Below are positions 49,983 through 58,786 of a stretch of DNA of 64,000 nt, in pieces. Every line of letters begins with the position of its first letter. Position 1 is the stretch's first letter. The DNA is taken from the NCBI RefSeq assembly GCF_025154015.1, contig NZ_JAOAMV010000003.1, positions 62,001 to 126,000 on the forward strand, read 5' to 3'. A program made the translations under genes and the position numbers. The notes below the pieces were generated by a model. That model searched no databases. It saw only the letters and a program-made list of their open reading frames with translations, and was not told where the DNA came from. This stretch comes from Tsuneonella litorea (GTDB taxonomy: Bacteria; Pseudomonadota; Alphaproteobacteria; Sphingomonadales; Sphingomonadaceae).

Positions 49983-50528
49983 TCAGCTCGTGCGCCTGGC
50001 CTTGAGCTTCTTGACTGCGTCGAGCGTCAGGCGGACGTGATCCTTGTAATCGAGGTCGGAGTGCACGAACACGATCCTGCCCGACTTGTCGATGACGTAG
50101 CTGGTCCGGTCGGTCACGCCTGTGCTCTTGCCGTCACGCACGAGGTCGACGTCGTAGGCCGAAACGATCTTCGGGGTCGCCGAACCGACCGCGAACTTGT
50201 TTCGGCATGCCTCGGTCGAAAACAGCCGCAGGGTATCGATGTCGTCGTTCGACATTCCCACGATCGTGGCGCCGTATTTCGCGAACTCGGAAGATGCCTC
50301 GGCAAAGGCGTGCGCTTCCAGCGTGCACCCGTGGGTGAACGCCTTGGGATAGAAATAGAGGACGACCGGCCCCTTCTTAAGGGCACGCGCAAGATCGAAC
50401 CGGAACGGTTTTCCCGCCTTTGCCGCCTGGGTGGCGAAGGTCGGGGCCTTTGCCCCGGTTGGCAGGCTCGCAGACGCGGGACATGTGACCAGCGCCAGCG
50501 CGGCGGCAAGGGTGGTGAGCGTTTTCAT
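49983..50528 (-). CDS. Periplasmic peroxiredoxin (Bcp/PrxQ-like)
   Basis: A 181-residue AhpC/TSA-type peroxidase reducing peroxides. An N-terminal signal (MKTLTTLAAALALVTCPASA) makes it periplasmic. The active-site pattern PxxxTxxC is met by PKAFTHGCTLEAHAF, with the peroxidatic Cys in HGC. The residue five places on, where Bcp proteins carry the resolving Cys, is not Cys; another in STEACRNKF may serve or the enzyme may be 1-Cys. It lies 24 nt after the mrcA stop in the same minus-strand run. Confidence 0.85.
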   Translation of the reverse strand: MKTLTTLAAALALVTCPASASLPTGAKAPTFATQAAKAGKPFRFDLARALKKGPVVLYFYPKAFTHGCTLEAHAFAEASSEFAKYGATIVGMSNDDIDTLRLFSTEACRNKFAVGSATPKIVSAYDVDLVRDGKSTGVTDRTSYVIDKSGRIVFVHSDLDYKDHVRLTLDAVKKLKARRTS

Positions 50529-50552
50529 CGTCGTTATCCTCTCGCGTGGCGA

Positions 50553-53069
50553 TCAGTATATACCACCTTGCTCCTCGACGAAATCGCCGGGTCTGTCCTC
50601 GCTTCTGCGGGAGGTCGAGGCCGTTTCGGCGGCCTGACGTCCGCGGCGGATCATCTCGAGAATCTCGTTGCGCTTGGCGGCGATCTCGTCCTGCCGCGTT
50701 GCCCGCGGCGGCTCGGTGTCGGGCTTGAACGCTTCCCAGATCACGGCGGCCTTGGGATCGTCGGTCGGCCAGGCATCGAACACGCGCTTGCCGCTCTGGC
50801 GGTCGATGCGGACCATCCGCACACCCGCCGGAGCGACGAACGGGTCGTCCGACCAGCGGTCGCGGGTCGCCTTCACGAAATCGATCATCATCGGCGCAGC
50901 GGTGTTGCCGCCCTGCACCCACCCGCCGAGGTTGCGCGGCTTGTCGAAGCCGATGTACATCCCCGCGATCAGGTCCGGGCTGCCACCGACGAACCAGGCG
51001 TTGGTCGGCCCGCTGGTGGTCCCGGTCTTGCCGAACAGCGGCAGGTCGAGCGCGCGCAGGCGGACCGCCGTGCCGCGCTGGACGACCCCTTCGAGCATGT
51101 GGATCACCTGGTAGGCCGTTCGGGCATCCATCACCTGCCGCCCGGTCGGGGCCAGCCGGGGCATCCCCTTGCCGTCCCATTCCGCCATGTTGCACCGGGC
51201 GCATTCGCGCCTGTCGGCACGCCAGATCACCTTCCCGTTCCGGTCCTGGACGTAATCGACGAGCGTTGGCTGGTGCATTCGCCCGAAATTGGCGAGCGTG
51301 GCGTAGGCGTTGACCATCCGCTGCACGGTCGTGTCGCCGGCGCCGAGGGCGAAGGCGGGATAGTTCTCGTACTTGCCGATGCCGAGCCTTTCGAAGGTCT
51401 GGGTCACGTTCGGCATCCCGGCATCCATCGCGATGTGGACCGTCATCAGGTTGCGGCTCTGCTCGAGTCCCCAGCGCATGGTGTGCACGCCGCCGCCGCC
51501 GCCGCCGAAGTTGCGGAAGCATTTTTCCCCCAGCGCGGCGCCCTGGTAGAAACAGTAGGCCTGGTCGGGAACCTCGGTCGCGGGCGTCATTCCCTGATCG
51601 AGCCCGGTGGCGTAGACGAACGGCTTGATCGTCGAGCCGGGCTGGCGCAGCGCCTGGGTCGCGCGGTTGAAATCGGACAGGCGACTGTCGAACCCGCCCT
51701 GCATGGCAAGCACCCGGCCGGTCGCCGGCTCTTCGACGAGGAAGCCGCCGGACACTTCGGGCACGGTGCGCACGACATAGCCGTTGCCGCTGGGCGCGAC
51801 CGCGATGACGTGTCCGGCCTTCAGGCCGTCTGGAAGGCCCGACAGCGGCGCGGTCTCGCCGCTCGAAAACCCGATCGTCGCATCAGATCCCGCGCGCCGG
51901 GTCACCACGCCGACCCGCCAGTCCCTGTAATTGATGCCGAGCGGCGATGCGGCAAGCTGGGACTGCCAGGTATCGTCGGACACGTCGATCGTCGCGAGCG
52001 GCCCGGCCCATCCCTTGCCCGAGCTGTAGCGCAGGATTCCGCCGCGCAGCGCGTCTCGCGCGGCTTCCTGGAGCTTCGGATCGAGCGAGGTGCGGACCCA
52101 GAGGCCGCCGGCGTAGACGCTGTTCCGGCCGTCCTCGGCGGTTTCCCCGAACTTGTCGATCAGTTCGCGCCGCACTTCCTCGAGAAAGTACCCGGCGTCG
52201 ACCGAGGGGACCATCGAGCGCGACGGCTTGAGCCCGAGTGGGCGGGCCTTGGCGGCTGCCCCCTGTGCCGGGGTGATGAAGTCGTTCCTGACCATCTGGT
52301 CGAGCACGAAGTTGCGGCGCTCGATCGCCATCGCTTCGTTCTTCTTGCGGCCGTACCGCTCGGGCGCCTTGGGCAGGATCGCGAGGAACGCCATCTCGTG
52401 CAGGTCAAGCTCGCCCACGTCCTTGTCGAAGTAGGCCCTGCTGGCAGCCTGGACCCCGAAGCTGCGCCGCCCCAGCGGTATCTCGTTGAGATAGAGCTCG
52501 AGGATCTGCGGCTTGGTCAGCACGCCCTCGATCCGCCGCGCGAGGATCATTTCCTTGAGCTTGCGGGTGATCGAGTATTCGTCCCCGAGGAGGATGTTCT
52601 TCGCGACCTGCTGGGTGATCGTCGACCCGCCCACCGCGCGCTCGCCGGAACCGAATTTCGTCGCGTAATCGATCGCGGCGCCGATCGTGCCGGTGATGTC
52701 GACGCCGCCGTGGGTGAAGAAAGTCTTGTCCTCGGCGGCGAGGAACGCCTCGATCAGTTCCTTCGGAAAATCCGCGTACTGGAGCTGGACCCGGCGTTCG
52801 CGGGCATAGGAATGCACGATCTCGCCATCGCTGCCGCGCACCATCGTCGGCAGCGGCGGCTGGTAATCGACCAGTGTTTCGGCATCGGGGAGACCGCTCG
52901 ACAGCACGGCCCACCCCGCCACGAACACCAGCAGCCCGGCAGCGCCGAGACTGGAGAGCCAGCGAAACCAGCGCTTCGCCTGCCAGTTTTCGCGGAACCA
53001 TGCCGCGATGCCGTGCGCATCGCGGCGGATGCGATACCGGAAATGCTCGAGTGTGGTCGTGTCGGCCAT
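50553..53069 (-). CDS. mrcA: Penicillin-binding protein 1A (bifunctional)
   Basis: An 838-residue class A PBP that polymerises and crosslinks peptidoglycan. Short cytoplasmic tail, one membrane helix (about 38-58), then the GT51 domain with EDKTFF (113-118) and GGSTITQQVAKN (from 147). The transpeptidase motifs are present: GSTIKPF with the nucleophile Ser, SRN in QSRNLMT and KTG in FGKTGTTSGPTNAWF. A run of six glycines (GGGGGG) precedes VHTMRW. The C-terminus is a polar tail. ATG 53069 is preferred over the longer frame to 53288, which overlaps the amidase gene. A huge plus-strand ORF over this gene is a shadow. Confidence 0.96.
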   Translation of the reverse strand: MADTTTLEHFRYRIRRDAHGIAAWFRENWQAKRWFRWLSSLGAAGLLVFVAGWAVLSSGLPDAETLVDYQPPLPTMVRGSDGEIVHSYARERRVQLQYADFPKELIEAFLAAEDKTFFTHGGVDITGTIGAAIDYATKFGSGERAVGGSTITQQVAKNILLGDEYSITRKLKEMILARRIEGVLTKPQILELYLNEIPLGRRSFGVQAASRAYFDKDVGELDLHEMAFLAILPKAPERYGRKKNEAMAIERRNFVLDQMVRNDFITPAQGAAAKARPLGLKPSRSMVPSVDAGYFLEEVRRELIDKFGETAEDGRNSVYAGGLWVRTSLDPKLQEAARDALRGGILRYSSGKGWAGPLATIDVSDDTWQSQLAASPLGINYRDWRVGVVTRRAGSDATIGFSSGETAPLSGLPDGLKAGHVIAVAPSGNGYVVRTVPEVSGGFLVEEPATGRVLAMQGGFDSRLSDFNRATQALRQPGSTIKPFVYATGLDQGMTPATEVPDQAYCFYQGAALGEKCFRNFGGGGGGVHTMRWGLEQSRNLMTVHIAMDAGMPNVTQTFERLGIGKYENYPAFALGAGDTTVQRMVNAYATLANFGRMHQPTLVDYVQDRNGKVIWRADRRECARCNMAEWDGKGMPRLAPTGRQVMDARTAYQVIHMLEGVVQRGTAVRLRALDLPLFGKTGTTSGPTNAWFVGGSPDLIAGMYIGFDKPRNLGGWVQGGNTAAPMMIDFVKATRDRWSDDPFVAPAGVRMVRIDRQSGKRVFDAWPTDDPKAAVIWEAFKPDTEPPRATRQDEIAAKRNEILEMIRRGRQAAETASTSRRSEDRPGDFVEEQGGIY

Positions 53070-53118
53070 GATCGCCGGGGCCTTAGCACGGCGATTCCGC
53101 GGCGCGCCAGTGGCTTGC

Positions 53119-53991
53119 TCAGCCGGTGGCGGAGACCCGCGCGAAGTAGATGCGGATTGCCCGCCCGAGCACCTGTGCGAACTGTTCCCTACCCTCCGGA
53201 GAGGCCATTCGCGCGGCTTCGCCCGGGTCAGTGATGAACCCCGCCTCGTAAAGCACGCTCGGCACGTCCGGCGCGCGCAGCACCGCAAGCGATGCCGAGC
53301 GACGTGGCTGCGGGTGAAAGCGAAGGGTGCCCTGCCCCTCGCGGGCGATAAGGCGGGCGAATTCGGCGCTGTCGGCCTGCGTTCGGCGCTGCGCCAGCTC
53401 GACGAGAATCGTGCTGACGTTGTCGGTCTTGTCGCCGAGCGTGACGCCGTTCACGGTGTCCGCGCTGTTCTCGCGCGCAGCAAAGCGGGCCGCCGCCTCG
53501 CTCGACGCTGCGTCCGACAGGGTATAGATGCTCGCCCCGGTCACGCCGTCCACGTCGCCCGATGAATCGGCGTGGATCGACAGGAACAGGTCCGCGCCCA
53601 GCGCCCGGGCCATCGCGAACCGCTCTCCCAGGACGAGGAAGCGGTCATCTTCCCGCGTCAGCGCAACGCGGATACCGCCCTTGCGAACCAGCTCGTCGCG
53701 CAGCGCGTCCGCAAGGCCCAGCACGAGATCCTTTTCGCGCATTCCGCCTGCGCTCGCGCCGGGATCGTGTCCGCCATGGCCCGCGTCGATGACGACCAGC
53801 GGGCGCGATTTGTCCTGGGGGCCGTAGATGCGCGGCAGGTCGGCCTGCTCCCCGGTCGCCGGCAGTTCGAAGCGCAGCACGTAGTTGCGGCCGAGCACCG
53901 GCACCGGCAGTGTCAACCCGAACGCGAACAGGCCTCCGATGAGGATCATCGGCGCGAGGAACACCAGCCACAGTTGCGTGCGCAGCGACAT
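53119..53991 (-). CDS. amiC: N-acetylmuramoyl-L-alanine amidase (Amidase_3)
   Basis: A 290-residue amidase that cleaves the peptide stem from glycan strands during cell separation. It has an N-terminal membrane anchor (about 8-27), no AMIN domain, and the zinc site of the Amidase_3 family: His72 in IDAGHGGHDPGA, Glu86 in MREKDL and His140 in SIHADS, with the catalytic Glu in SVLYEAGFITD. The gene pair with mrcA is conserved next to rne in alphaproteobacteria. It diverges from rne across 453 nt. The symbol is by family; which Ami paralogue is not certain. Confidence 0.92.
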   Translation of the reverse strand: MSLRTQLWLVFLAPMILIGGLFAFGLTLPVPVLGRNYVLRFELPATGEQADLPRIYGPQDKSRPLVVIDAGHGGHDPGASAGGMREKDLVLGLADALRDELVRKGGIRVALTREDDRFLVLGERFAMARALGADLFLSIHADSSGDVDGVTGASIYTLSDAASSEAAARFAARENSADTVNGVTLGDKTDNVSTILVELAQRRTQADSAEFARLIAREGQGTLRFHPQPRRSASLAVLRAPDVPSVLYEAGFITDPGEAARMASPEGREQFAQVLGRAIRIYFARVSATG

Positions 53992-54444
53992 CGACGCGAA
54001 TGGTTAGGGACATGTCGCGCAAGCGCAATATGGTTGCTAGGCGAAACCCACGGTGCTAGCGTCCAAACAACCGGATAATCCGGACTTAAGCCGCCCGGCC
54101 GCGCCCCTTGCGCAGCCACCGGCCGTCCGGCCCGGCCTTCTTTTTTGCGGGATATTCTTTCCCGCCGAATACCAGGTTGATGCAAGCGATGAGCCTCCCC
54201 TCCCCGCAGATACCGTTGCCGCCCGAAGGCGGTCGACGGGCCGTGGCGGGCCGGGCCGCGCATTCGCAGCGCACGCGCATCCTTGCAGACACATCACCCC
54301 GGCCTGCCGCCTTCCAGCGCGCAGGCCGGTCCGCATTTGCCGACGGATCTCACTCTTCCGCCGGCGCATCACCAACAGTTCGCGCGCGCCTTTACCCTGC
54401 CGGCCCAGGCCGGCCCGGAACGGCGTGCGCACGGAGAATAATTC
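53992..54444 (+). promoter_or_regulatory. 453-nt intergenic region holding the rne 5' leader
   Basis: No ORF of interest is seen here. It contains several inverted repeats: CCGGATAATCCGG (54071-54083), GCGGGA/TCCCGC with a 7-nt loop (54147-54165), a 9-bp stem CCGGCCTGC/GCAGGCCGG (54299-54307 with 54321-54329), and GCCGGCC/GGCCGGC just upstream of the ribosome site (54399-54414). GGAGA lies before ATG 54445. RNase E genes often carry a long, structured leader through which the enzyme controls its own mRNA, so this is probably such a leader; no specific family is recognised. Confidence 0.5.
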
Positions 54445-57144
54445 ATGGCAACGCGCATGCTCATCGACGCGCGCCACCCGGAAGAAACCCGGGTTGCGGT
54501 ACTGCAAGGTAACCGGATCGAGGAATTCGATTTCGAATCTGCCGAACACAAGCAGATCAAGGGCAACATCTATCTGGCGAAAGTGACGCGGGTCGAACCG
54601 TCGCTTCAGGCGGCGTTCGTCGACTTCGGCGGCAATCGCCACGGCTTCCTCGCCTTCAGCGAGATCCACCCCGACTACTACCAGATCCCCAAGGAAGACC
54701 GGGAGCGGCTGCTCGCCGAGGAGGCCGAGGCCGCCGAGGAAGAAGCCAAGCTTCGTGCCGAGGAGGAAGAGGAAGGCCACGCCCCCGGCGACGAATACGA
54801 CGCCGAGGACGAAACCGGCGAATCCTTCGTCGAGGAGATCGCCGAGGACGGGGTCGAGGAAATCGACACCAGCGAGAAGGACGACGTCGCCACGATCGAG
54901 GACGGTCAGGTCGAGAACGGCGAGGACCAGTCCGACGAGGCCGAATCCGACGAGGACGAGGACGAGCAGCCGCGCGGCCGCGGCCGGGGCCGCCGCCAGG
55001 GCAAGGGCGCTGCCCGCAGCCGGGCCAAGGAAGTCGACGAAGTGCGCGCCAAGCGCATGGCGCTGCGCCGCCGCTACAAGATCCAGGACGTCATCCAGCG
55101 CCGCCAGGTGCTGCTGGTGCAGGTCGTCAAGGAGGAGCGCGGCAACAAGGGCGCAGCGCTGACGACCTACCTCAGCCTCGCGGGCCGCTACTGCGTGCTC
55201 ATGCCGAATTCGAGCCATGGCGGCGGCATCAGCCGCAAGATCAGCTCGGCCGCCGACCGCAAGCGCCTGAAGTCCATCGTCAGCGACCTGTCGCTGCCCA
55301 AGTCGATGGGCCTGATCGTGCGCACCGCAGGCCTTTCCCGGACCAAGCCGGAGATCAAGCGCGACTTCGACTACCTCGCCCGCCTGTGGGACGAGATCCG
55401 CGAGAATACGCTGAAATCGACCGCGCCCGCGCTGATCCACTCGGACAGCGACCTCATCAAGCGCGCGATCCGCGACATCTACAACAAGGAGATCGAGGAA
55501 GTCGTCGTCGAGGGCGAGGCCGGCTACAAGTCGGCCAAGGAGTTCATGAAGCTCCTCATGCCGAGCCATGCGCGCCGGGTGAAGGCCTATTCCGACCCTG
55601 TCCCCCTCTTCCAGCGCTACGGCGCTGAGGACCAGCTGCGTGCGATGTACGACCCCATGGTCCAGCTCAAGAGCGGCGGCTACCTCGTGATCAACCCGAC
55701 CGAGGCGCTGGTGTCGATCGACATCAACTCGGGCCGCTCGACCAAGGAACACGGGATCGAGCAGACCGCGCTTGCCACCAACCTCGAGGCGGCGCGTGAG
55801 ATCGCCCGGCAGCTGCGCCTGCGCGACATGGCCGGCCTCGTCGTGATCGACTTCATCGACATGGAGTACAACTCCAACATCCGTAAGGTCGAGAAGGCGA
55901 TGAAGGAGGCGCTCAAGAACGACCGGGCGCGCATCCAGGTCGGCCGCATCTCGGGCTTCGGCCTGATGGAGATGAGCCGCCAGCGCCTGCGCACCGGCGT
56001 GCTCGAGGCGACCACTCGCGAATGCCCGCACTGCGACGGCACCGGGCTCGTGCGCACCGCGTCTTCCGCCGGCCTTTCGGCGCTGCGCCTGATCGAGGAC
56101 GAGGCCGCCAAGGGCAAGGGCACGGTCATCACCCTCTATGCGTCGACCGAAGCTGCGGTGTACCTGCTCAATTCCAAGCGCGCCGACCTCGCCGAGATCG
56201 AGGATCGCTACGGGGTTCGTGTCGAAGTCCTGCCCGAGGGCGAGGACGAAGGCGCGAAGATGCGGGTCGCGAGCAGCGGCCCGCGCCCGACGAGCGCGCC
56301 CAAGTTCGAACCGATCGTCGACGATGCCGATGACGAACCGATCGAGGACGATCTCGAAGAAGACGATGACGAGACCGAGGACGAGCCCCGCGCCGCACGC
56401 GGCCGGCGCGACAACGATGACGATCGCGGCGGGCGCAAGCGGCGCCGCCGGCGCGGTGGTCGCAATCGCCGGGATCGCGACGATGGCGAAGGCGCGTCCG
56501 ACACGGAAGCGGGCGATGACGGGAGCGGCACGGGCGACGATCGCGACGGCGCACCGACCGACGAAGACGACGAGAACCGGCCGAAGAAGCGCCGCCGCCG
56601 GGGCGGACGTCGCCGGCGCGGCCGCGGCAAGGGCGACGGCGAAGGTACGGTGACGCAAAGCGAGGCCAATGAGCTCGAGGAAACCGTCGGCGAGCCGGTC
56701 GACGAGAGCATCTCCGTCGTTGCGGGTCCCGAAGATACGCCGCAGACCGCAGAAGCGGCCGCGGACGAGGCGCCGGCCAAGCCGAAGCGCACCCGCAAGA
56801 AAAAGGCGGAAACCCCGGCACCCGCTGACGCCGGGTCCTCCGAGGCCGAACCGGCCGTCGCCGAGGCCCCTGCCAAGCCCAAGCGCACCCGCAAGAAGAA
56901 GGCCGATGTCGATGCGGACACGCCGGCCGGGGACGATGCCGCGGTCGCCGTCGAAGCCCCCGAAGGGGATAAGCCAGCCAAGCCGAAGCGCAGCCGCGCC
57001 AAGAAGGCCAGGACCGAAGACGAGGCGAGCGCCGAGCCGGTGACGGATCCCGCTGCCGAGCCGCTTGCCGCGAACGATGCCGCCGATGACGAGGCCAAGC
57101 CCGCCAAGCGCGGCGGGTGGTGGCAGCGCACCTTCGGCGAGTAG
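54445..57144 (+). CDS. rne: Ribonuclease E (RNase E/G family)
   Basis: An 899-residue endoribonuclease, core of the RNA degradosome. It begins MATRMLIDARHPEETRVAVL. The S1 domain (about 38-220) is split by a large acidic insert (about 92-190, mostly Glu/Asp then RGRGRGRRQG), usual in alphaproteobacteria. The catalytic region shows SIDINSGRSTKEHG, VVIDFIDMEYNSNIRKVE, and the Zn-link CPHCDGTG (Cys527, Cys530). The C-terminal 290 residues are disordered, alternating acidic (DDDETEDEP) and Arg-rich (KRRRRRGGRNRR) blocks, three AKPKR repeats, and ending in WWQRTFGE, likely a partner or RNA-binding tail. Confidence 0.95.
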   Translation: MATRMLIDARHPEETRVAVLQGNRIEEFDFESAEHKQIKGNIYLAKVTRVEPSLQAAFVDFGGNRHGFLAFSEIHPDYYQIPKEDRERLLAEEAEAAEEEAKLRAEEEEEGHAPGDEYDAEDETGESFVEEIAEDGVEEIDTSEKDDVATIEDGQVENGEDQSDEAESDEDEDEQPRGRGRGRRQGKGAARSRAKEVDEVRAKRMALRRRYKIQDVIQRRQVLLVQVVKEERGNKGAALTTYLSLAGRYCVLMPNSSHGGGISRKISSAADRKRLKSIVSDLSLPKSMGLIVRTAGLSRTKPEIKRDFDYLARLWDEIRENTLKSTAPALIHSDSDLIKRAIRDIYNKEIEEVVVEGEAGYKSAKEFMKLLMPSHARRVKAYSDPVPLFQRYGAEDQLRAMYDPMVQLKSGGYLVINPTEALVSIDINSGRSTKEHGIEQTALATNLEAAREIARQLRLRDMAGLVVIDFIDMEYNSNIRKVEKAMKEALKNDRARIQVGRISGFGLMEMSRQRLRTGVLEATTRECPHCDGTGLVRTASSAGLSALRLIEDEAAKGKGTVITLYASTEAAVYLLNSKRADLAEIEDRYGVRVEVLPEGEDEGAKMRVASSGPRPTSAPKFEPIVDDADDEPIEDDLEEDDDETEDEPRAARGRRDNDDDRGGRKRRRRRGGRNRRDRDDGEGASDTEAGDDGSGTGDDRDGAPTDEDDENRPKKRRRRGGRRRRGRGKGDGEGTVTQSEANELEETVGEPVDESISVVAGPEDTPQTAEAAADEAPAKPKRTRKKKAETPAPADAGSSEAEPAVAEAPAKPKRTRKKKADVDADTPAGDDAAVAVEAPEGDKPAKPKRSRAKKARTEDEASAEPVTDPAAEPLAANDAADDEAKPAKRGGWWQRTFGE
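56776..57009 (+). repeat. Three copies of an 11-codon AKPKR(T/S)R-KK repeat in rne
   Basis: Copies at 56776-56808, 56872-56904 and 56977-57009 encode AKPKRTRKKKA, AKPKRTRKKKA and AKPKRSRAKKA. Spacing is 96 and 105 nt. The basic repeat probably binds RNA or acidic partners; repeat number may vary among strains. Confidence 0.8.
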
Positions 57145-57165
57145 GCTCAGCTGGACCCAGGCGTG

Positions 57166-57210
57166 AAAAACCCGCCGCCGGCCCACCCGAAGCAGGGGTG
57201 GTCGGCGGCG
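57166..57210 (-). terminator. Terminator for the methyltransferase gene
   Basis: Strong GC-rich stem (CCGCCGCCG...CCACCC paired with GGGTGG...CGGCGGCGG, about 57172-57210) followed on the minus strand by TTTTT (57170-57166). It fits the end of the minus-strand gene at 57243. The plus side has no T-run, so it may only act as a stem for rne mRNA. Confidence 0.75.
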
Positions 57211-57242
57211 GCCGTCGCTATCTGCCGGTCAATTCAGGCTGG

Positions 57243-57878
57243 TCAGAGCGCGGACTTGCGCGCTAGCCCCCATTCCATCCAGCCCAGGATCCTGGGCGTC
57301 CTGGGCAGGTAGCCCCTGCCGAGCGGTTCGACCGCCAGCCCGCCCGCGCGCAGGGCGGCGCCGACCTGGCGCGTCAGGTGGCACCCGCCCGCGATCGCCG
57401 TCCACAGCGGTTCGACCCGCCCTTGCCAACGCGCCACCGCGGCATCCGGTGCGCGGCCGTGTTCGAGAAAGAGCAGCTTCCCCCCCGGTTTGAGAACCCG
57501 CCGCATCTCGGCGATCGCCTGCGCCTGGTCGGCAACCGAACACATCGTGAAAGTGCACACGACCGTGTCGAAACTCGAAGCCGGAAACGGGATGTCTTCG
57601 GCGACGCCCTGGCGTATGTCGGCCGACCACCCTCTCTCGCGCGCCGATCGGCGGGCGCCTTCGAGCAATGGCTCGCTGGGGTCGAACCCGGCGAATGCGG
57701 TCACGCGGCCGGCATCGTAGAAACGCTGGTTCAGGCCGCCTCCACAGCCAACCTCCAGCACGCTTCCTTCGGCAAGCGGGACGACCTCGGCCCGCAACCG
57801 CGCAATCGGCTCCTGCCCGCAGGCCAGCGTGACGAGCCGCGGCATCACGTAACTGTCGTACCAGCTGCGCAGCCCCAT
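57243..57878 (-). CDS. Class I SAM-dependent methyltransferase
   Basis: A 211-residue methyltransferase of the Methyltransf_11/UbiE-like type. Motif I is VLEVGCGGGLNQRFYDAG; then FAGFDPSEPLLEGAR, IPFPASSFDTVVCTFTMCSV and LKPGGKLLFLEHGRAP are standard. The C-terminal part (HLTRQVGAALRAGGLAVEPL) resembles phospholipid N-methyltransferase-like proteins, but no substrate can be read from sequence. ATG 57878 gives MGLRSWYDSYVMPRLV. It diverges from the nucleotidyltransferase gene across 80 nt and ends at a terminator shared with the rne side. Confidence 0.8.
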   Translation of the reverse strand: MGLRSWYDSYVMPRLVTLACGQEPIARLRAEVVPLAEGSVLEVGCGGGLNQRFYDAGRVTAFAGFDPSEPLLEGARRSARERGWSADIRQGVAEDIPFPASSFDTVVCTFTMCSVADQAQAIAEMRRVLKPGGKLLFLEHGRAPDAAVARWQGRVEPLWTAIAGGCHLTRQVGAALRAGGLAVEPLGRGYLPRTPRILGWMEWGLARKSAL

Positions 57879-57958
57879 CGGGCCTCCGTGATCACGTGCG
57901 ACCGCCGCCGCATCGTAACGCTGGCGCGGACGCAGGCAATCGGGCAAACGCGCGCACC

Positions 57959-58786
57959 GTGACGTCGCCCATCGCCACCCTCGTGCTTGCCGGATCGCGC
58001 CCGGGCCCCGATCCGCTGCTTGCGGGTACCGCCCTGCCGAGCAAGGCCCTGCTACCCGTCGGGGGCAAGCCGATGCTGGCGCACGTCCTCGGTGCGCTCG
58101 ATGCATCGCCAGCGATCGGCACCGTGACTGTGGTGGCGCAGGATACCGCCCCGCTCGCGGCGAACGCGGCGATCGCCGCGGTGGCTGATGGTGTTCGGTG
58201 GCACGATTCGGCCGGATCGATCGCCGATGCAGTGGCTCAGGCGCTTGAACGCACCGACGGCGCACTGTTCGTCACCACCGCCGACAATGTCCTCCTCACG
58301 CCTGGCATCCTCGAGCAGTTTCTTGCCGATGGCGCGCGCGCTGACGTTGCGGTGGGCCTCGTCGAGCGGCGTCTGGCGGAAAGCGCTGGGCACTCGACTC
58401 AACGCACCTGGCTCAAGTTTCGCGGCGGGGCATGGTCGGGCGCAAACCTGTTCCGCCTGGGCGGTTCGCAGGTCGTGCCCCTGGTCGAATTCTGGCGCGC
58501 GCTCGAACAGGATCGCAAGAAAGGCCGCAAGCTGATCGGCGCATTCGGACCCGGTCTTCTGCTGGGCGCGGCATTGCGGCTGATCTCGATCCACGATTTT
58601 GCCGACCGGGTGGCGGCGCGTTTCGGCCTGTCAGGAAAAGTGGTCGCGCTCGATGCGGCCGAAGCCTGCATCGACGCCGACAAGCCGGCCGACATCCCGG
58701 TGATCGAGGCGATCCTCGCGCGTCGTCAGGCCGAGGCGAGCGCCTCGTCGACCGCCGCCAGCGCGAGCGACAGTTCTTCGTCATAG
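57959..58786 (+). CDS. MobA/GlmU-like nucleotidyltransferase
   Basis: A 275-residue GT-A-fold nucleotidyltransferase. The start GTG 57959 gives TSPIATLVLAGSRPGPDPLLAG, the N-terminal loop of NTP transferases, followed by KALLPVGGKPMLAHVL, a near-standard KPLLPVGGKPML, and FVTTADNVLLTPGIL with the conserved metal-binding Asp. It probably activates a sugar or alcohol phosphate as an NDP derivative; the product is unknown. The last 20 residues (SASSTAASASDSSSS region) overlap the convergent thymidylate-kinase-like gene by 61 nt, an unusual amount. Confidence 0.75.
   Translation: MTSPIATLVLAGSRPGPDPLLAGTALPSKALLPVGGKPMLAHVLGALDASPAIGTVTVVAQDTAPLAANAAIAAVADGVRWHDSAGSIADAVAQALERTDGALFVTTADNVLLTPGILEQFLADGARADVAVGLVERRLAESAGHSTQRTWLKFRGGAWSGANLFRLGGSQVVPLVEFWRALEQDRKKGRKLIGAFGPGLLLGAALRLISIHDFADRVAARFGLSGKVVALDAAEACIDADKPADIPVIEAILARRQAEASASSTAASASDSSSS

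Noticed and set aside
48897-53234. 1445-codon plus-strand ORF over prfB, peroxiredoxin and mrcA
   Set aside because: Lies antisense to clear genes in a GC-rich genome; composition is Arg/Ala/Gly-rich with no domains. It is a frame shadow.
54037-57186. 1049-codon minus-strand ORF over rne
   Set aside because: Antisense to RNase E; low-complexity Leu/Gly/Arg composition and no domain. The plus strand has unmistakable RNase E motifs.
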